Shown piece by piece: positions 61,698 through 64,000 of a stretch of DNA of 64,000 nt. The translations under genes were made by a program, and so were the position numbers. A model generated the notes under the pieces. The model did not search any database and was not told the origin of the DNA. It was given only the letters and a program-made list of their open reading frames with translations. Source of the stretch: Sulfurovum indicum (GTDB lineage: Bacteria; Campylobacterota; Campylobacteria; Campylobacterales; Sulfurovaceae); contig NZ_CP063164.1 in NCBI RefSeq assembly GCF_014931715.1, positions 124,001 to 188,000 of the forward strand, written 5' to 3'. Position 1 is the stretch's first letter. Every line of letters starts with the position of its first letter.

Positions 61698-63488
61698 ATG
61701 AATAAAATAGAAACACTCGAACACTACTTTGGGCACAGCCGATTCAGACCACTTCAGGAAGAGGTGATCGATGCAATAATGGCAAAGCAGGATGTACTGA
61801 TGATTCTTCCTACAGGAGGGGGGAAGTCACTCTGCTACCAACTACCCACACTCATGATGAAAGGGGTTACAGTCGTGGTCTCTCCGCTTTTGGCACTCAT
61901 GCATGACCAGGTCGTAGCACTCAGAGCCAATGGTATTCCTGCAGTGATGCTCTCCTCCATGCAGGATATGGAGGAGAGTCAAATGATCGAAAAACAGCTT
62001 AGAAGTGGAGAGGTAAAATTTCTTTATGTGGCACCAGAGCGTTTGACAAACGGCTATTTTCTCAATCTTCTGCATCAACTTGATATCAACTTCTTTGTAA
62101 TCGATGAAGCCCACTGTGTGAGTGAGTGGGGGCATGAATTCAGAGAAAATTATCGCCGTCTCTCTTTGCTCAAGGAGCAGTTTGCCACGATACCGATCGC
62201 TGCTTTTACTGCAACCGCAACAAAGATGGTCGAAGAGGATATTGCTGCCAATCTTGGATTGAAAGCTCCCAAACGTGTCAGGGGTTCACTTTTCAGAGAG
62301 AATTTGACCATTCAGGCAAAACACCGTATCAAAGACGGACGTGAACAACTGTTGGCTTTTTTGAAGCAGCATGAAGGTGAATCAGGCATCATCTACACGC
62401 TTTCAAGAAAGTCGACAGAGTCGGTTGCCCACTTTCTGCAGAACCAGGGCCTCGAAGCCAGAGCATATCATGCAGGGCTCTCTACCCAGGAGAAGAACAG
62501 TACTTACCAGGATTTTGTTGCAGACAGAGTCCAGATCGTAGTTGCGACCATTGCGTTTGGTATGGGGATCGACAAGAGCAACATTCGTTTTGTCGTACAT
62601 ATGACAATGCCAAAGACACTGGAAAATTACTACCAGGAGATCGGCCGTGCAGGGCGTGACGGTCTTGAGTCAGAGACCCTGCTTCTCTTTTCTGCATCCG
62701 ATATCGTACAGCAGAAGATGTTTATAGAGGATCTTCCTGAGACACCCTATAAAGAGCATGCATTCAACAAGCTTGAGAGTATGGTACGCTTTGCCAACTC
62801 AGAGAATTGCCGTCACCAGAGCGTAGCAGCATATTTTGATGACAGGATAAATGTATGTGGTGATAAATGTGACAACTGTTCAGCACCGGCATCCCAAAAA
62901 GTTGACATTACTACAGCTGCACGAAAACTGCTCTCCGCGATTGCCAGAACCGATCAGAAATTCGGTCTGCACTATGTGATCGATATTCTCAGAGGAAGCA
63001 AGGAACAGCGTATTTTACAAAATGGTCATGACAAGTTGACAGTTTACGGTATTGGGGAAGAGTACAGCAAATCCCAGTGGCTGACCATCGGTGACAAACT
63101 GCTTGAGATAGGGGCACTGAGTATCGGAGAGTTTAAAGTCTACAAACTGACATCTTTTGGAGTAGAGGTACTTAAAGGAGAGCATCATGTCTCTCTTAAA
63201 GAGAGTCGGCTCAGTATCCAAAAAGCAGCACCCAAACGCAAGGTGACCTACTTTGATGACTATGACGTGGAAGTGTATGACAAGCTGAGGGATCTGCGTA
63301 CCCGTATCGCTTCGGAGAATGGCATTCCTCCCTATATTATATTTTCAGACAAGACACTGAAAGACCTCAGTGCCAAACAGCCAAAAAGCAGAGAAGAGAT
63401 GCTTGAAGTCCATGGGATCGGTGAAGTAAAATTTGATCGGTACGGGGAAGCGTTTTTGACACTGCTTGCAGAAAAAAGTACAGAATAG
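61698..63488 (+). CDS. recQ: ATP-dependent DNA helicase RecQ
   Basis: 596 aa from ATG 61698 (an ATG at 61650 lies within the promoter repeat). SF2 motifs: LPTGGGKSLCYQLP (Walker A), DEAHCVSEWGHEFRENY (motif II and aromatic loop), TATATK, and QEIGRAGRDG (motif VI). The RQC zinc-binding Cys are in ENCRHQ and CGDKCDNC, followed by a winged helix and a single HRDC domain (DLRTRIASENGIPPYIIFSDKTL). Unwinds recombination and fork structures. Confidence 0.96.
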   Translation: MNKIETLEHYFGHSRFRPLQEEVIDAIMAKQDVLMILPTGGGKSLCYQLPTLMMKGVTVVVSPLLALMHDQVVALRANGIPAVMLSSMQDMEESQMIEKQLRSGEVKFLYVAPERLTNGYFLNLLHQLDINFFVIDEAHCVSEWGHEFRENYRRLSLLKEQFATIPIAAFTATATKMVEEDIAANLGLKAPKRVRGSLFRENLTIQAKHRIKDGREQLLAFLKQHEGESGIIYTLSRKSTESVAHFLQNQGLEARAYHAGLSTQEKNSTYQDFVADRVQIVVATIAFGMGIDKSNIRFVVHMTMPKTLENYYQEIGRAGRDGLESETLLLFSASDIVQQKMFIEDLPETPYKEHAFNKLESMVRFANSENCRHQSVAAYFDDRINVCGDKCDNCSAPASQKVDITTAARKLLSAIARTDQKFGLHYVIDILRGSKEQRILQNGHDKLTVYGIGEEYSKSQWLTIGDKLLEIGALSIGEFKVYKLTSFGVEVLKGEHHVSLKESRLSIQKAAPKRKVTYFDDYDVEVYDKLRDLRTRIASENGIPPYIIFSDKTLKDLSAKQPKSREEMLEVHGIGEVKFDRYGEAFLTLLAEKSTE

Positions 63489-63526
63489 GAACAGGCCTGC
63501 ATCTGCCTGTGAATGAAAAGGAACAT

Positions 63527-64000
63527 ATGAATAGAGAGTTTCAAAAACGGCTATGCGGCATAGATGAAGCAGGCAGGGGACCTTTGGCCGGTCCGCTTGT
63601 CATGGCTGGGGTGATCCTTACTCTCCCGATTGACGGGCTGATGGACTCCAAAAAGTTGACAGAAAAGAAGCGTGAAGCCCTTTTCCCATTGATCCTTGAG
63701 AATTCCGACTATCATATTGTTACATTTTCAGCCAAGCAGATAGATACAATGGGTATTTCAAAATGTCTTCAAAGCGGACTGCTTTCCATTCAAGAACACC
63801 TGCCGGGTGTTGCGTACCTGTTTGACGGCAACAGCTCCTTCGGTGTTGTGAATATTGAAACCATGATCAAGGCAGATACGAAGGTTCCAGAAGTAAGTGC
63901 TGCAAGTATTTTGGCAAAGGTGACACGGGACAGGGAGATGGTGGAGATGGGCAGGCGCTATCCACAGTATGGCTTTGAAAAGCATAAAGGATATGCGACA
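63527..64000 (+). CDS. rnhB: ribonuclease HII, 5' part (runs off the window)
   Basis: 158 codons to the window edge with no stop. RBS AAAGGAAC. Active-site motif GIDEAGRGPLAGPLV carries the first Asp-Glu; later Asp in LFDGNSSF and the block EVSAASILAKVTRDR are typical of RNase HII, which removes ribonucleotides and RNA primers from DNA. About 25-40 C-terminal residues are missing. Confidence 0.95.
   Translation, partial: MNREFQKRLCGIDEAGRGPLAGPLVMAGVILTLPIDGLMDSKKLTEKKREALFPLILENSDYHIVTFSAKQIDTMGISKCLQSGLLSIQEHLPGVAYLFDGNSSFGVVNIETMIKADTKVPEVSAASILAKVTRDREMVEMGRRYPQYGFEKHKGYAT

Overview
The window looks like a chromosome segment of a free-living Campylobacterota (Epsilonproteobacteria), most like Sulfurovum/Sulfurimonas. 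The grounds are the ribosomal operon order (rpsJ to rplO with no rpmD between rpsE and rplO, then secY-map-infA and rpmJ-rpsM-rpsK-rpsD-rpoA-rplQ), the protein sequences themselves, and the nfu-TPR-murE and panD-ybaB neighbourhoods. The assignment rests on recognition, not on a search.

Layout. 1-2.3 kb: radC, a small unknown gene and an LHPP-like HAD phosphatase. 2.3-4.75 kb: an AT-rich pair (XRE regulator plus PD-(D/E)xK-DUF2075 helicase) behind a diverged tandem repeat. 4.88-25.5 kb: a 20.6-kb integrative element bounded by a perfect 17-bp direct repeat that is the 3' end of tRNA-Ser(GGA). It carries a tyrosine integrase, a Fic protein, a plasmid-like replication/mobilisation module (Rep-like protein, oriT-like inverted repeats, a relaxase gene split by an IS3-family element, five 22-bp iterons) and a defence cargo: a Lamassu-like nuclease/SMC pair, a controller HTH, a type I restriction-modification operon with an appended SIR2-like gene, and a coupled phosphoribosyltransferase-like/NADAR pair. 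25.5-26.9 kb: tRNA-Ser, SRP RNA and an AAA ATPase. 27.0-40.9 kb: ribosomal protein, secY, map, infA and rpoA operons. 41-43.3 kb: nfu, TPR gene, murE. 43.5-46.6 kb: a divergent cluster with hemerythrin, DUF2249 and a NnrS-like membrane protein that looks like a nitrosative-stress unit, with a CRP/FNR-type site placed at about -41.5. 46.7-48.2 kb: panD, ybaB, a 41-aa gene and an ankyrin protein.

48.2-61.6 kb is a phosphate-starvation regulon: phosphate porin, PiT transporter, a PhoB-like regulator, a bifunctional ornithine-lipid synthase (OlsF type), PstSCAB, PhoU, a PhoX-like phosphatase and a second PhoB-like regulator. Six promoters here share one geometry: two 11-bp repeats of GTWACC type, with the -10 hexamer starting exactly 16 bp after the start of the second repeat. 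The upshot is uptake, scavenging and phosphorus-free membrane lipid synthesis under one switch. 61.6-64 kb: recQ and the start of rnhB.

Most interesting points: (1) the phosphoribosyltransferase-like/NADAR gene pair next to a SIR2-like protein, a candidate NAD/ADP-ribose-centred conflict system; (2) radC and recQ, 61 kb apart, share the 16-bp direct repeat ATATGACAATATGACA at exactly the same distance from the ATG, with -10 boxes that imply leaderless mRNAs; (3) the uniform Pho promoter code, including a five-fold repeat in front of olsF; (4) paired seven-copy CTCATNN heptamer arrays.
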